Shown here: positions 46,317 through 57,556 of the stretch, in pieces
Position numbering within the stretch: position 1 is the stretch's first letter
Layout: each line of letters opens with the position of its first letter
From: Cyathus striatus
Lineage: Eukaryota; Basidiomycota; Agaricomycetes; Agaricales; Nidulariaceae
DNA length: 64,000 bases
Assembly (NCBI GenBank): GCA_025738555.1
Contig: JAOVFP010000016.1
Location: 682,001 to 746,000 of the forward strand
Direction of reading: 5' to 3'
The notes under the pieces: generated by a model
Told to the model about the DNA's origin: nothing
The model's input: only the letters and a program-made list of their open reading frames with translations
Database searches by the model: none
Translations under genes and position numbers: made by a program

Positions 46317-47435
46317 ATGAGTCTGGCAGCATCCCAGACCCCAATCAGCCCGTGGGCCTATGGCACTTTAGGAGCCTGCTTCGTATATGGCGCAATTGGA
46401 TCAGTCACCATAATATACCTGGGCTTATTTTGGGACCATACTGCCGCTAAAATGAACTTTACCAAGCAGCAAAAGATCCTGTCCCTGTATACTGTTGCCG
46501 CTTTTTGCTTAAGCACGGTGGCAATTATTGCTGATATTAGAACTGTTGTTGCATTTCTGAACTCCGAAAGTAGTACTGAAACAGTTCGAGTGGGAGCTGG
46601 TTTACTCGGAAATATTTGCTTTATGCTGACTGCTTGGTCGGTCGACGCTCTGCTGGTACAGTGTTTCTCTTCATTCTTTTAGGTATATCATTTGACATTG
46701 CCATCAAGATGTGGCGCTTTATGTGTATATACCAGGACATAAAGCAATTAAAGCAGTCTATACTTATGTTTTCTGTATTGCTTCAAATTGCATCCGTTGG
46801 TAAGCACCAAAGTCGTTTAAATGAATGGCGTCCAAAATTGACAAAATAAAACCATTCAGTAACAGGAAGTTTAGCACTACGGAATCTCAGCACAGGAACG
46901 TCTTCGAATTATCAGTTTACGATATACTTTGAAGCAATTTCCCTCTCACATAACCTAATAATGACTTGCTTAATAGTCGGTAGGCTATTATTTTACCGTC
47001 GCAGGGTGCGAAGGGTATTAGGCCGCCATCATGGACAAGATTATCTAAGTATTGCCGCAATGTTGGCCGAGTCTCAAGGAATCCTCGTTATAGGGCAAGC
47101 CCTTATGATTGGCTTTGGATTCATTAGGAATAGCGCTAATAGTAGTGTTGTTATAAGCGTAAACGATTCACCGCTGCAATATAGTACTTCGAGCTTGCTG
47201 GGAGCACCTTCAACTGTATATCCGATTCTGGCTCAGCTTCAAGTGCGATTCTGTACTACATCTCATTTCCCCTACAAGCACTTACTCTAATTTCATTTAG
47301 GTTTTAGCCCCTGTTATCCTTATATATCGGGTCATGCAAGGAAAAGTTTGCGATGCACACAAGATCGCAGAAGTTACCAAGACAATTGGATTTGCTGTTA
47401 ATGACCAGGATAATACTCATATTTCTGAATCATGA
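46317..47435 (+). CDS. Seven-helix membrane protein, paralogue of the minus-strand gene
   Basis: Start MSLAASQTPISPWAYGTLGA. Helices in order: ACFVYGAIGSVTIIYLGLF, QKILSLYTVAAFCLSTVAII, GNICFMLTAWSVDALL, then after an intron (about 46650-46680) SILMFSVLLQIASVG. After a second intron come ISLSHNLIMTCLIVGRLL, SQGILVIGQALMIGF, and TVYPILAQLQ which continues past a third intron as VLAPVILIYRVMQGKV. The tail ends NTHISES with stop TGA at 47433-47435. It aligns along its full length with the gene at 42590-43654, in the opposite direction. Arg/Lys-rich loops (FYRRRVRRVLGR) lie on one side as expected for a cytoplasmic loop. No internal stops were seen, so it is probably functional. Confidence 0.65.
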
Positions 47436-49370
47436 CCTTCGGCACATATGTAACCACTTCAGGACGTAAAATAGACATGAAAGGCAAATTATAAATTATT
47501 AATACGTGACCCGGCATTCCGAGTACTGGGAAGCATTACTAAGGACCTAATTATTTGAAGCAGTTGGTTGTCTGAAGATAGTCACTCAGATTCCAGACAA
47601 TAAGGAATTTTTAGGTAATTGGAGTAGCCAAACACAACAGATTATGCAAGTGATTTTTATTTGGCTGGAGGAAGGTTTATAGTTCCCTTAAATGCGTGGT
47701 TGGGGAAGTCGAAGTGTCCACGGGGGTTATAACACTAGGCTCAGGACACCGTAAGCGGGGTAGGATCTCGCATTCATATTGAATAACGTCGAATGTCAAT
47801 ACAGAAAATAGCGATTAGAATGCGAAATGATAGGTTATGCTACAACCAAAGGGTACCGCGGGTCCGTCCGCGTCGAAACAGTATAGGAGTTAGCACGGTT
47901 GTGATGCACGTGGTACCTCACAAGGTTTAGAACTGCGTAATGCAGTTGTCATTGAGCTGAGCGAACTAGATTGTGTAGGAGGAGTAATCGAACTGTAGGA
48001 CGATTGGGGAGCCATCGAAGGACCAGTTTCTAGTGAGCATGCTTGGGACGTTCTATAACGGTGATTTGAATTTGCATAAGCCTATCCTTGAACACCTAAT
48101 ATGGTTAGCCCAGTTGCGTCACTTGAAGTTATTATTGAGTTGAGCGAATTAGATCGATAAGGAGGAGGAGTCATCGAGCTTCAGGTAGACTGCGTATTAA
48201 TGTCGCCGAGTCTTCCAGCGTGAGTTGGGCACTTTATAACTGTTAGCTGACTCTGGATAGGCCTATGTTAGAGTACCTAACAGGAATAGTTTGTAAGAAG
48301 GGGAGGAGAGGAAAGAAGAGTATAAAACATACGTGACACCATGTCAATCAAGCTACCTCCCCTGTCCTTCCAACCTCTTGCACTCACGAGATGAGCCCTC
48401 AGCTAATAGGGGGTGAGAGCCTTGCAGTACGGCGGCTGTGCCGTAGTGCGTTACTGTGTGGCCTACTAGGGGTGTGTGTGTGTTGTCTCTGCGGGGCTTA
48501 GTCGGGGAGGCCTGTGAAGCCTTTGACCGCTTCTAAGCAAGTTTCGAGGAGGTTTGGGGTGGCACTGGCGCTGCTTTGGTATGTGGTGTATGCGGAGCAG
48601 AGGAGAGGAGACGAGAGGAGATAAGTGAAGTGAAGAGGTGACCGTCCTCGAGCTGCAGGGATGAGCTAGTCACGAAGACAACGAGCCCTGGCTAAGGAAT
48701 CGATGTTGAATCGATGCGACAAACGATTTTGTCATCGTCAACCACGGCCACGCACAACCGCCGCCCGGAACCACGCACAACCGTAGTCCACGCATCTTCC
48801 GCTTGAGAGTTCTGCAAGATTTATAGTGGTAAGTACTATAGCATCGATAAGTTGACTGTGTTGGACCTCTTCATCATCAACTAATCTTTGTTATGGAGCG
48901 CTTTCTTGCTTCGTATTTATGACTCACACTCTGAGATTCGAATTAACACCTTCATTAACTTTGTTCTCGGTCGTGTTGTTCGATATCTTTCAGGTGTACG
49001 CACGTACGCTGAACATTAAGCAGTTGGAACAGCCTCTTTAAATTTAGAATGAACATTGAACGCGTGGATTATGCGTGTACACACCAGCTGATTCATGTCC
49101 TTCGCTTTGTAAAGCCCACATCCCACAGGTATTACTTTCGATCTTTCTTACTCCGATTATTATGTCATTTCAGATCGCTCACAACTTCTCCATTGGAATC
49201 GTCTATGCTGTAGATGGGAAAAGCAGAACCGGTATGTCGAGTTGGGTATTGTTATGTCGTATGATTGAGGCTGATAAGTTTGGAATAACCACGATAGAAC
49301 AGATCATTATATAAAGGGTAGGTAAATTCATACCATCATATAGCACTGTACTTCGACATGATTTCACAGA
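47436..49370. other. No intact gene; contains a two-copy Ser/Thr/Pro coding-like repeat
   Basis: Two related blocks, about 47945-48115 and 48125-48290, share ATTGAG(C/T)TGAGCGAA, TAGGAGGAG or a close variant, and a TATAAC..TTAG segment. On the minus strand they read as similar Ser/Thr/Pro-rich peptides (SSITPPTQSSSLSSM and SSMTPPPYRSNSLNS), which could be remains of a protein tail. From about 48400 to 48800 the sequence is GC-richer and GAGGAGA-rich without an identified gene. Confidence 0.35.
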
Positions 49371-49781
49371 GCTCAGAAATGCCGCTTGTCTTGCAGCAGG
49401 TCACAAATCTGCCGAACGCGGTGGCCCTCCAGAGTGCCATCCTGAAACTAGAACGGCAGTCATCAAAGACATGATGAGCTGGATTGATTCTAAAGACACG
49501 AGAGAGAGAATTATGTGGTCAAGTGGGCTTGCTGGTGCTGGAAAAACGACTATCGCACAAACTGTTGGTGAAAGATGTGATAAAGAGAAAAAACTTGTCT
49601 CCAGCTTTTTCTTTTCTAGAACTGCTGGATGAGATGATGGAGAAAAATTGATCCCCACAATTGCATCTCAGATGGTGGTTGCTGTATCAAATACAAAGGA
49701 GGTTGTAGCATCTCAGATCCAACAGGATGAAGCATTGTTAACCTATGCAATGGAAATGAAAATGGAAAGACTTATAGTCTA
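49371..49781 (+). pseudogene. Truncated NACHT/NLR-type P-loop NTPase fragment
   Basis: It reads AACLAAGHKSAERGGPPECH, TRTAVIKDMMSWID, then SGLAGAGKTTIAQTVGE, a Walker A motif (GxxxxGKT) typical of fungal NLR proteins, then KLVSSFFFSRTAG, a TGA, DDGEKLIPTIASQ and MKMERLIV. In the family the stopped position is normally Arg (SRTAGR), again fitting CGA-to-TGA. Homology ends near 49781, before Walker B can be found, and the frame then runs into unrelated sequence. The 5' sensor domain is also missing. It is a remnant of a self/non-self recognition type gene. Confidence 0.7.
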
Positions 49782-49968
49782 TAACTTCATCATCGCGTCT
49801 CGTTCCGATATTTGGTACCTCCTATGATATTCTTGTTTTTTTGGCCAATAAAGTAAGAGTAAGCAGCTGGGTCGTGAAGTCACAACGGACTTCACGAGCG
49901 GCTGGCACTGCCTGGATCAAGTCTAGTTAGTCAGCCTCGTTCTGCCTCTCCACATAAGGCATTGGCTG

Positions 49969-50518
49969 TGTAGAGCAGGCGTTTCGCCTGCACTACAAAA
50001 ATCGACATATTACAATTTCCATTACGTAATCAGCTGATGCGCGCATCGACGCGTTCACGCGCGCGCACTCTCGCGCTCTCCCTCATTTCCCTCCAATGCC
50101 GACACTCTCTTGCATAGCTCGGACGCCGCAATTACTCAAGATCATCGGTACTGCGCACTACCAAGCTCCACTAAATACCGCAGTTCACCTTACCAGTGTC
50201 CGTGTCGTCCCTCTCCTCAAGTTTCTATTTTATAAATTTTCTTTCAATTCATTGGTATGCTTTATGTTTCAAACTTTTCCTTTTTCTTTCAACAATCTAC
50301 AATCTCAACACTATTAATTTCCGCTTTATTCAACTATTCCTTATTAAGTACTCTCTTTATTTTAGTTTTCTTTAAATATCATGTAACTACTCCCTCCCAA
50401 TCCAGTTGAATTTACCCTCCCTTCTCGACACCTTAGAACACCTCAAGGTCGAACGGATGTTCACCGACTCGCTTACTAATTTCTTTGTTTAGGCATTAGC
50501 ACACCTTTTCCCTCTACA
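49969..50518 (+). repeat. 5' LTR (550 bp)
   Basis: TG...CA ends with 7-bp terminal inverse TGTAGAG/CTCTACA. The first 29 bases form a stem-loop (TGTAG, then GCAGGCG TTT CGCCTGC, then CTACA). A CG-rich patch follows (GCGCGCATCGACGCG and TCACGCGCGCGCACTCTCGC), then AT-rich sequence. Both LTRs contain the same 73-codon frame, which is not evidence of a gene. Confidence 0.9.
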
Positions 50519-50521
50519 AAG

Positions 50522-50538
50522 TGGAGCCCACCGCGAGG
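50522..50538 (+). other. Putative primer-binding site
   Basis: TGGAGCCCACCGCGAGG starts three bases after the 5' LTR. It begins TGG, as expected for pairing with the CCA end of a tRNA. The matching tRNA was not identified. Confidence 0.45.
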
Positions 50539-50992
50539 GGCTTCTAAGGTGTCTTATTTTGTTCGTTGTTCACGCGTACTTTCATAGGATTATTATTTCA
50601 AGGCTTGGATTCTTTTGCATACACTCATAGGCGCTATCACCACGAGGCTGTCACCCTGGACTTGGTATCTCGAACTCGTCCCCATCACTTCACGGACAAA
50701 ATTTATTTCATCGCGTTGTGCTTCCAGATTCCCTGATCCCCCCCTTGTCGCCAACTCGTCGCTTGTTCAACTTGCATCGAATCACCGTTTCCACACGATA
50801 CGAATTTGACGTCTTCTATCGAGCATGGTGTCATATTAGAAGTTCCCGCCGCCTTTGGATCAAGTTTTAATCGAGTTATTTTTCAAGACACATTGGTTTA
50901 TTTATACGCCGTTACATTCTGTTCCTATCCACCACGACCACTTTCCCCTTTTGCCACTCCCAACATCGACAACGTACAGTATTTCTCACATA

Positions 50993-53380
50993 ATGTCCAC
51001 CACTCTCGTACCGCCGGTTCGCATTCACATGCCAGGTCGTCACCACCACTCTGCACCACTATACAACGAAGATCCGCGCACTTTACAACGGTTTTTATCT
51101 GATGTTCAAGCTACATGTTTAAAGGCAGGACTTCATCTCAACACAGATTATATTAAATGGGCTATTTACTACGCTCCCATTGGCGATGCAGAGCTCTGGG
51201 AAGATCTTGAATCTCGCAAGGGTACCTCCTGGACTGATTTTACAGCCGAGCTACTGAAGTTCTACCCTGGATCTGAATCAAAAATAGAACGATTGTACTC
51301 CGAAGCTCAGTTAGAAAATTTCGTCGATAAACAGGCTCTCATACGGATGGATAACCGTCTCCGTTTAGGGGAATATCATCGCGAGTTCCTCAGGATCAGC
51401 AATTATCTGAAGAAACATGGTCGCATTTCAGAACACGAAGCTGCAAAGACTTACATGCGCGGCTTCGACATTTCATTTCGGACACGCCTTCAGGGTTATC
51501 TTCAATTAACCGATCCGATGCATCACCCACACGACCCTTATCCCATTCAAACTGTGGTTGATGCAGCTACTCGCCTTCTTTCTTTACCAGCCTCATCGTC
51601 TTTATTTGCTCCACTTGAAATTCAACCAATTGTTCCTTCACCTCCGGCACCCATCACATTGAAGAAATCCGATCTCAATGCGCGCGAGAACTTTGTCCCT
51701 GCCCTTTCACAGACGATCGTTACCACTGTCAAAGATCAATTAGCTGCTAACTTCCCTCAGGTACAGGTACACAATGCATTGGCAACTTCAAGTCATCCTC
51801 GTGCTTTTATGTCTAGTCCCCCTCCACCCTCTGGCCATCCTCAACACGAAATATGCAAGTTCTGTTCTGGTACGACACATACAGTTCAAAATTGTGGTAT
51901 TTTATTCGATTATATACGGCGTAATCTCTGTGTACATGGCTCAAATAATCGAGTTCTGCTTCCTAATGGTCAACCGGTTACCCGCTACCTCCTCGGCAAC
52001 AATATGCGCGAGCGCGTCGATAGTTGGCACAAAATGTGCGCGCCGGTTATCTGTCCCCCTGCCCCAGCTCCAGCAACTTCGTCAAAAATGCACGCGCCAC
52101 CTACTTTCCCTCCCACTCCTTCGATCTCGACGAACAAGCTTGCCACTGTTCCCCCTTCGCGTTCGCATGCGTATAGCCGGACCGACCCTGTGGCCACCAA
52201 GGTACCTATCGTGCCGACACCTGTCATTTCGGTTCCCCCTCCCGCTCATATTTCCTTGCCTGAAGCCGAAAACGGAGTTATCGGAAATGAAGATCTCGCA
52301 AATCGGACGAACTCTCGCGACATACTCGAAGACGATTTAGGCTTGATTGAAGCCGAAGATACCATTTCATCCTGTGTGCAAACTCATTTCCAGATCAACT
52401 TAGTACCCTCCCCACCACAGTCTGACCCTGAAAATGACGACAACTCTACTGGTACTTTTATTCAGCGCGAACTCCTTGCCCACTCACCGGATAAATGTCA
52501 AAATTATGAAGATCTCACTATCATGAAACGGACCGCTGACGCGTCGGACCCTGAAATCGTCGTTGACACTGCTGCAATCTCAACAGAAGAACGGATTGAG
52601 CCCCTTCGTCGCATCGATATTAAGTCTCCCCTGCCCCCCAACCCTTCCCCTACTGTCAAATCATATGCCTTACACCACCATCATGTCACGGTTAATTCTC
52701 ATCTCAACACAGTTTTTATCTCACCATCGTCAACTCAGTCTGAAGTTTTGAAAGAATATGAAGAAATTGCAAAGTACATTGAAATATTACCACAGGAAGT
52801 CTTAGAATGCAAGAAATATTATAAGGAAGCTAGAAACCTCGTCACTGTTACCCTATCGCCCACGCATAATCAAGTTGCGCATGAATTATCGAGCAAACCG
52901 TCAAAGGATTTCGAAGATTTGCCTATTCCCCCTACCACGCACCCGCCGCGCTTACTTATTCCCTTCCCTTCGCGTCCCTGCACTTCGCTTTCCACGCTGT
53001 CAGCCGATGTCAACGTCAACCGAAATGGGCGCCTCAAGGCTATTAATATCCCCTTCCCCTCCAGACTTATTCTCTGCCGCGGTTCTGCTGAATTTCCAAC
53101 TGCCTCGAAGATTTTGTTTACTGGGAAAGACATTCCTCCTTCTATATCGACGTTCACGCTCTATAGCCGGTATACTGTCTCCTATCCACTTCGGATTTTA
53201 TCTCAGGCAGCGCTGCACGCTTGGCCTTTTATAGCATTCAGGTGTTTTATTTTGTTCTGGTTCCTCTCTTCGCATACTGGACCACCATTTTGTCCCCCTA
53301 TTATCCCTCCCCACCCTCCCCCTTTGCTCTCGTCAAAATTTAGAGCTCTCACCATGCAGTATTCCATTTTAGTACATTAA
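50993..53380 (+). CDS. Gag-like protein with a zinc knuckle, 795 aa
   Basis: Start chosen at MSTTLVPPVRIHMPGRHH; the open frame extends 46 codons upstream without a convincing beginning. The N-terminal half is helical and resembles retrotransposon Gag (ELWEDLESRKGTSWTDFTAE, then EYHREFLRISNYLKKHG, then AKTYMRGFD). A CX2CX4HX4C zinc knuckle stands at about residues 288-301 (CKFCSGTTHTVQNC). The C-terminal half is Pro/Ser/Thr-rich with acidic patches and ends in a hydrophobic stretch (WPFIAFRCFILFWFLSS) and a Pro-rich tail. No DTG/DSG protease or reverse transcriptase motif was seen. The frame is intact, unlike the older elements in the window. It would package the element's RNA. Confidence 0.75.
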   Translation: MSTTLVPPVRIHMPGRHHHSAPLYNEDPRTLQRFLSDVQATCLKAGLHLNTDYIKWAIYYAPIGDAELWEDLESRKGTSWTDFTAELLKFYPGSESKIERLYSEAQLENFVDKQALIRMDNRLRLGEYHREFLRISNYLKKHGRISEHEAAKTYMRGFDISFRTRLQGYLQLTDPMHHPHDPYPIQTVVDAATRLLSLPASSSLFAPLEIQPIVPSPPAPITLKKSDLNARENFVPALSQTIVTTVKDQLAANFPQVQVHNALATSSHPRAFMSSPPPPSGHPQHEICKFCSGTTHTVQNCGILFDYIRRNLCVHGSNNRVLLPNGQPVTRYLLGNNMRERVDSWHKMCAPVICPPAPAPATSSKMHAPPTFPPTPSISTNKLATVPPSRSHAYSRTDPVATKVPIVPTPVISVPPPAHISLPEAENGVIGNEDLANRTNSRDILEDDLGLIEAEDTISSCVQTHFQINLVPSPPQSDPENDDNSTGTFIQRELLAHSPDKCQNYEDLTIMKRTADASDPEIVVDTAAISTEERIEPLRRIDIKSPLPPNPSPTVKSYALHHHHVTVNSHLNTVFISPSSTQSEVLKEYEEIAKYIEILPQEVLECKKYYKEARNLVTVTLSPTHNQVAHELSSKPSKDFEDLPIPPTTHPPRLLIPFPSRPCTSLSTLSADVNVNRNGRLKAINIPFPSRLILCRGSAEFPTASKILFTGKDIPPSISTFTLYSRYTVSYPLRILSQAALHAWPFIAFRCFILFWFLSSHTGPPFCPPIIPPHPPPLLSSKFRALTMQYSILVH

Positions 53381-53542
53381 TATTTTCTTCATTCTCTGCC
53401 TTTTCATCTACTTTACACATTTCTTTATGTTAAATTTCGACTTTTCCACATTCTGGCTTTCTTCTCTGGTTTTATTTCACAGCTGTTTATTTTAGCCGTT
53501 ATCGGATTGACTAGGAAGTCAATATTTGAAGTTCCCGCCGGA

Positions 53543-54092
53543 TGTAGAGCAGGCGTTTCGCCTGCACTACAAAAATCGACATATTACAATTTCCATTACG
53601 TAATCAGCTGATGCGCGCATCGACGCGTTCACGCGCGCGCACTCTCGCGCTCTCCCTCATTTCCCTCCAATGCCGACACTCTCTTGCATAGCTCGGACGC
53701 CGCAATTACTCAAGATCATCGGTACTGCGCACTACCAAGCTCCACTAAATACCGCAGTTCACCTTACCAGTGTCCGTGTCGTCCCTCTCCTCAAGTTTCT
53801 ATTTTATAAATTTTCTTTCAATTCATTGGTATGCTTTATGTTTCAAACTTTTCCTTTTTCTTTCAACAATCTACAATCTCAACACTATTAATTTCCGCTT
53901 TATTCAACTATTCCTTATTAAGTACTCTCTTTATTTTAGTTTTCTTTAAATATCATGTAACTACTCCCTCCCAATCCAGTTGAATTTACCCTCCCTTCTC
54001 GACACCTTAGAACACCTCAAGGTCGAACGGATGTTCACCGACTCGCTTACTAATTTCTTTGTTTAGGCATTAGCACACCTTTTCCCTCTACA
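53543..54092 (+). repeat. 3' LTR (550 bp)
   Basis: Appears identical to the 5' LTR in length and in every line compared, and is followed by GCTG. Confidence 0.9.
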
Positions 54093-54229
54093 GCTGACTA
54101 CGCTCTTGGCACCATTGTTGTGCCGCCTAATAGGCTTGCTCTTCATTTTTGGGAGCTTCCTCCTGAAATGGTTCAAAGAGGCAAGCTAGGATTGGATTCC
54201 CTGCATCCCTCTTCCTCTCGCACCAGGTA

Positions 54230-57200
54230 GGTAGCATCATTTGAAGCACCTTTCATCTGACTGACTATCCTTCTTCCTCTCGTGCCAGTCATTAGGATAT
54301 CAGTTTCTTCGCGCTACCCTCCCTCCCTTCCCTTTACTTACAATGGCCGGTAGCTTTTTCCCTCTAATATTAGAGGCCTATCTTGTGACTTTTGTACCGC
54401 TTACAAGTCTATCTCTTATCTTTATTCTGTACTACAAGGGTGTTTGTCCAATATTATCTACCATTGGCGGTGCTGAGGTGCTCACCTGGCTTGGTGAACA
54501 TCTCCCCACGGCTGCTCCTACTCAATCATCGAGATGACCGTTCTTGATTGGATCTGTTTAATTGCACTGTTTTTGAATTACAACATCTACTATTTGATCA
54601 TTCGCTGGATAAGAATGTCTCTGAACTTGTTTCTGCTCGTCGATCATTATTACTTCATATTTTCAGTGGTGATTGTTTCATAGCACATAATGTTGGTATG
54701 TGCCATAGTACTGCTGAAAGCTTCTGTTCTGTTTACGAGCTCTTACAGCACTCCCTTTCTGCACTCGATCCTTCATTTAAATGTAGTAAATTGTAGTTGT
54801 TCCTCGCTATGTATCTATTACCTTGCCCGAGGCACAACTGGTAGGTAAAGCTTAGATAAAGTGGTAGTGGGCTCTGCCGGTGACAGCCCGCCTTAGGGTT
54901 TATTTGAATATATTCCAGTTGCTCCAAGCCTCTCTATACACTCTACCTCTCCAGGTGAGCCTATACCCCAGATCAGCAACTGCCCTGTGCAGAGTCCTTG
55001 CTATTTCTACAAATTTCATGCTATGCTGTGATATTGGATATTTTACATCACTAATTCTATGTGAACTCTGCCATCCCACATGTTCTCTTGCCAATTTTAT
55101 ACTGATTTTATGGAATAAAATTAAAGCTATTTTGTTGCTAGGCTTGGGCAGTAATGATAGTAAAGTTATCTATAACTTTAAGCACTTGCAGGTACCATTC
55201 TAAGGATGACTAGAATTTGACTGGAATCATTAATAATAACTTTATGTGACCATTTTATGGAAATTAGTTTAAACAAGATGTTCCTTTCAGTCAACTTTCA
55301 CTAATATATCTGCTTATGCACTTTCAACACTGCTAAGTACATGCAAGTATTATACAGTCATCAACCACCAAACATGACACCCCCACCTCACATGACAAAC
55401 CTGACTGATTGGCTTCTCCTTTCCTCAAACCTATGACTATCATTACAATTCTTTTTGTATTTTGAGGCATAGTATCCTAGGAATGAGTTCCAACAGTATT
55501 TTTACAGATATATATTGAAATAGATATATAACACATAAATTAAGTTGGAGAGTTACCCCAAACATGAGATTTACAAAAAATACATGGCATGTATTACTCA
55601 ATAAAGGTACTTGATTTAATTTCTTATAACATAAGCAGCTATTATTCAATGTAATAAACCTGTATAAATGTTTTCATGAGTAAAGTGCATCTATGTTCAC
55701 TGATATCACTAGAAATCTGAAGTGCTCAGTGTTGTGAGACAAGGAGGTTTTGTTTATATTAATGATCCAGACTTCAGCAATCTTTAATTTTGAAGTGTTT
55801 TGTAATAAACTGTATTGCCATCAGCAGCTGTCATGCCATGTGGTTTTGATCAAAATCCAGTCCCCTCAACTATTTTGCGAATGTTCACTCCCTACTAAAA
55901 CACAGCGTGGTAAAAATTATACAAAGCAATTCTATATGATTATGTTTATCCATATGTACAATTTTTATAGTATAATGTGTACTAAATGATGTGAAATCAC
56001 AGTTTCAAGTTTTGCTGTCATGTATAATGGTTGATGACTGTATCTATTAGAGAGAATATCTGATGCCAAGTAGCAGGCCTTGCCGCCAGTCGGCCTTATT
56101 GATTTATTCCCACTACCTTTTAAGGTAGTAGGGTTATGTAGGGTGATGAAAACTTGTTTTTTGCAGAGTGAACACCTCCCATCAACTGGAGTTTAAATAC
56201 ACGTGGTTGCCAAAAATGATGGCAACCAACAACAACTCCCACACATAATGAGAATGGTTTCTTGCATCATTGAGCAGCTTGGGTTGTAGCATGTTACATA
56301 CAGCTCGGAATACCTCGAAAATTGGATTATATATTTTAAATAGTGTGAACTATGTGTACACAAAGTTAGGATTGAATTTAATATCTTGGTGGCATATTAT
56401 AAGCAATTTTTCCATGAAGCCACATTTTCTTAAGGAAATGATTCATTGACCAGCAGAGCACTTTGAGAGCTATAGAACTGTTCAAAATTTAAATTTCTCT
56501 GAGACATAACTTGTATACCACCTAATATAATATCCAGATGATTTAAAGATTGCTTCATTATTGTACCAAAGACAATAGTAATAAGTTTGATCACACATAA
56601 TTGATATATGTGTTTCATCTCCTACTAGTAAATATCATACTGTGTGTACCGTACTATTCTGAAGCATGAGTTCTACATATCCTCAGCAATTTCTGTAGTG
56701 CTACATTAGTCTATATGGCAGTTAAATATGCAATTTCTCAGGTTTAAAAATTAAGAAGGTTCACATAAATATTATTATAAGTATCTCAGTGTACAATTGC
56801 CTGTATCTTTTGATATTTAAATAGTTTATACTGCATATATAGTACATCATATGTCCAAGATATCATGTAGAAATACCAACAAGAACAACTTCTGTAAGCT
56901 AATTTGTAGGCTTTAGGGTTTATTTGAATATATTCCCACTACCTTTTAAGGTAAGTGGGTCTTAGGGGACTCTTGACATCCTGAAAAGGCAATTTTGAGA
57001 TCTGACTTTGGGATCTCAACCTGATTGGTTCTTGCTGGAATCTCAACTTGATTGGCTCCTGCCACTATTGAAATGAAAACTATTCAAAATGTATTTAGTA
57101 CACTTATGAATTGGACCATTATTTCAGATCAAATGTTATCAATTGAAAATTCTACTACTATATAATCTTGTGTTGTATTTATTTCCCATCTTCCTTGCTT

Positions 57201-57556
57201 CTATCTTGAACTATGTTTCCTTCACCTGTTATCTTTACTCCTCCCTCATCTCTGACTAGCCAAAATCAACCCCCATTTTATATTGTGTGCTGCATTCCTT
57301 TTGCTATTTAACTTGACTAACATTCAGTTTTGCTGAGAGTAATAGCCACATCTTGACTTTCTTCAGTGAATTTAAACCATGCTCTTATAATGATGATTGT
57401 TCCCTTGCTGTTGTCATAGTGTGTCTTTGACAATCTTGTAATGACACTCAAACATGTTTCCAAAACCAAATATCTTTTTTCAAAAAATTGAAGAAATGGA
57501 CACAAGCATTCTAACATTCTTTCCAGTTAGTGATAATTTTTCTATGCTACTGCCAT
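54230..57556. other. Mostly degenerate repeats; no supported gene
   Basis: Frames at 54343-54537 and 54548-54796 (plus) may be gene remnants; the second includes RRSLLLHIFSGDCF. Neither is identified. Dispersed motifs recur. TTAGGGTTTATTTGAATATA is at about 54893 and 56914. A GCCG-hairpin word is at 54876-54889 and 56082-56094. The CCCACTACC block is at 56106-56168 and 56932-56960. These look like edges of an unknown repeat family. The remainder is AT-rich. Confidence 0.4.

Larger units (their letters stand above)
49969..54092 (+). mobile_element. Gag-only LTR retrotransposon (4.1 kb), non-autonomous
   Basis: Two 550-bp LTRs that appear identical begin TGTAGAG and end CTCTACA. They bound a 3.0 kb interior with one long Gag-like reading frame and no protease, reverse transcriptase, RNase H or integrase. 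A 4-bp target duplicate GCTG lies at 49965-49968 and 54093-54096. A primer-binding-site-like stretch follows LTR1. I did not see a clean polypurine tract before the second LTR (GAAGTTCCCGCCGGA). The lack of visible LTR divergence suggests recent insertion. It would depend on pol supplied by another element. Confidence 0.85.
49905..54229 (+). pseudogene. Open frame of unknown family, interrupted by the LTR element
   Basis: The sequence before the LTR element can be read SSLVSQPRSASPHKALA. After the element, past one copy of GCTG, it continues as DYALGTIVVPPNRLALHFWE and PPEMVQRGKLGLDSL, ending at a TAG or a splice site near 54227. The frame joins exactly when the element plus one 4-bp copy is removed. 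I do not recognise the protein. Confidence 0.4.

Noticed and set aside
50096..50317. 73-codon frame inside the LTR (also at 53670-53891)
   Set aside because: Duplicated only because it is in both LTRs; no homology and no start context. Treated as non-coding LTR.
54890..54900. TTAGGG as telomere-like sequence
   Set aside because: Single isolated hexamers inside a longer dispersed word; no tandem array.
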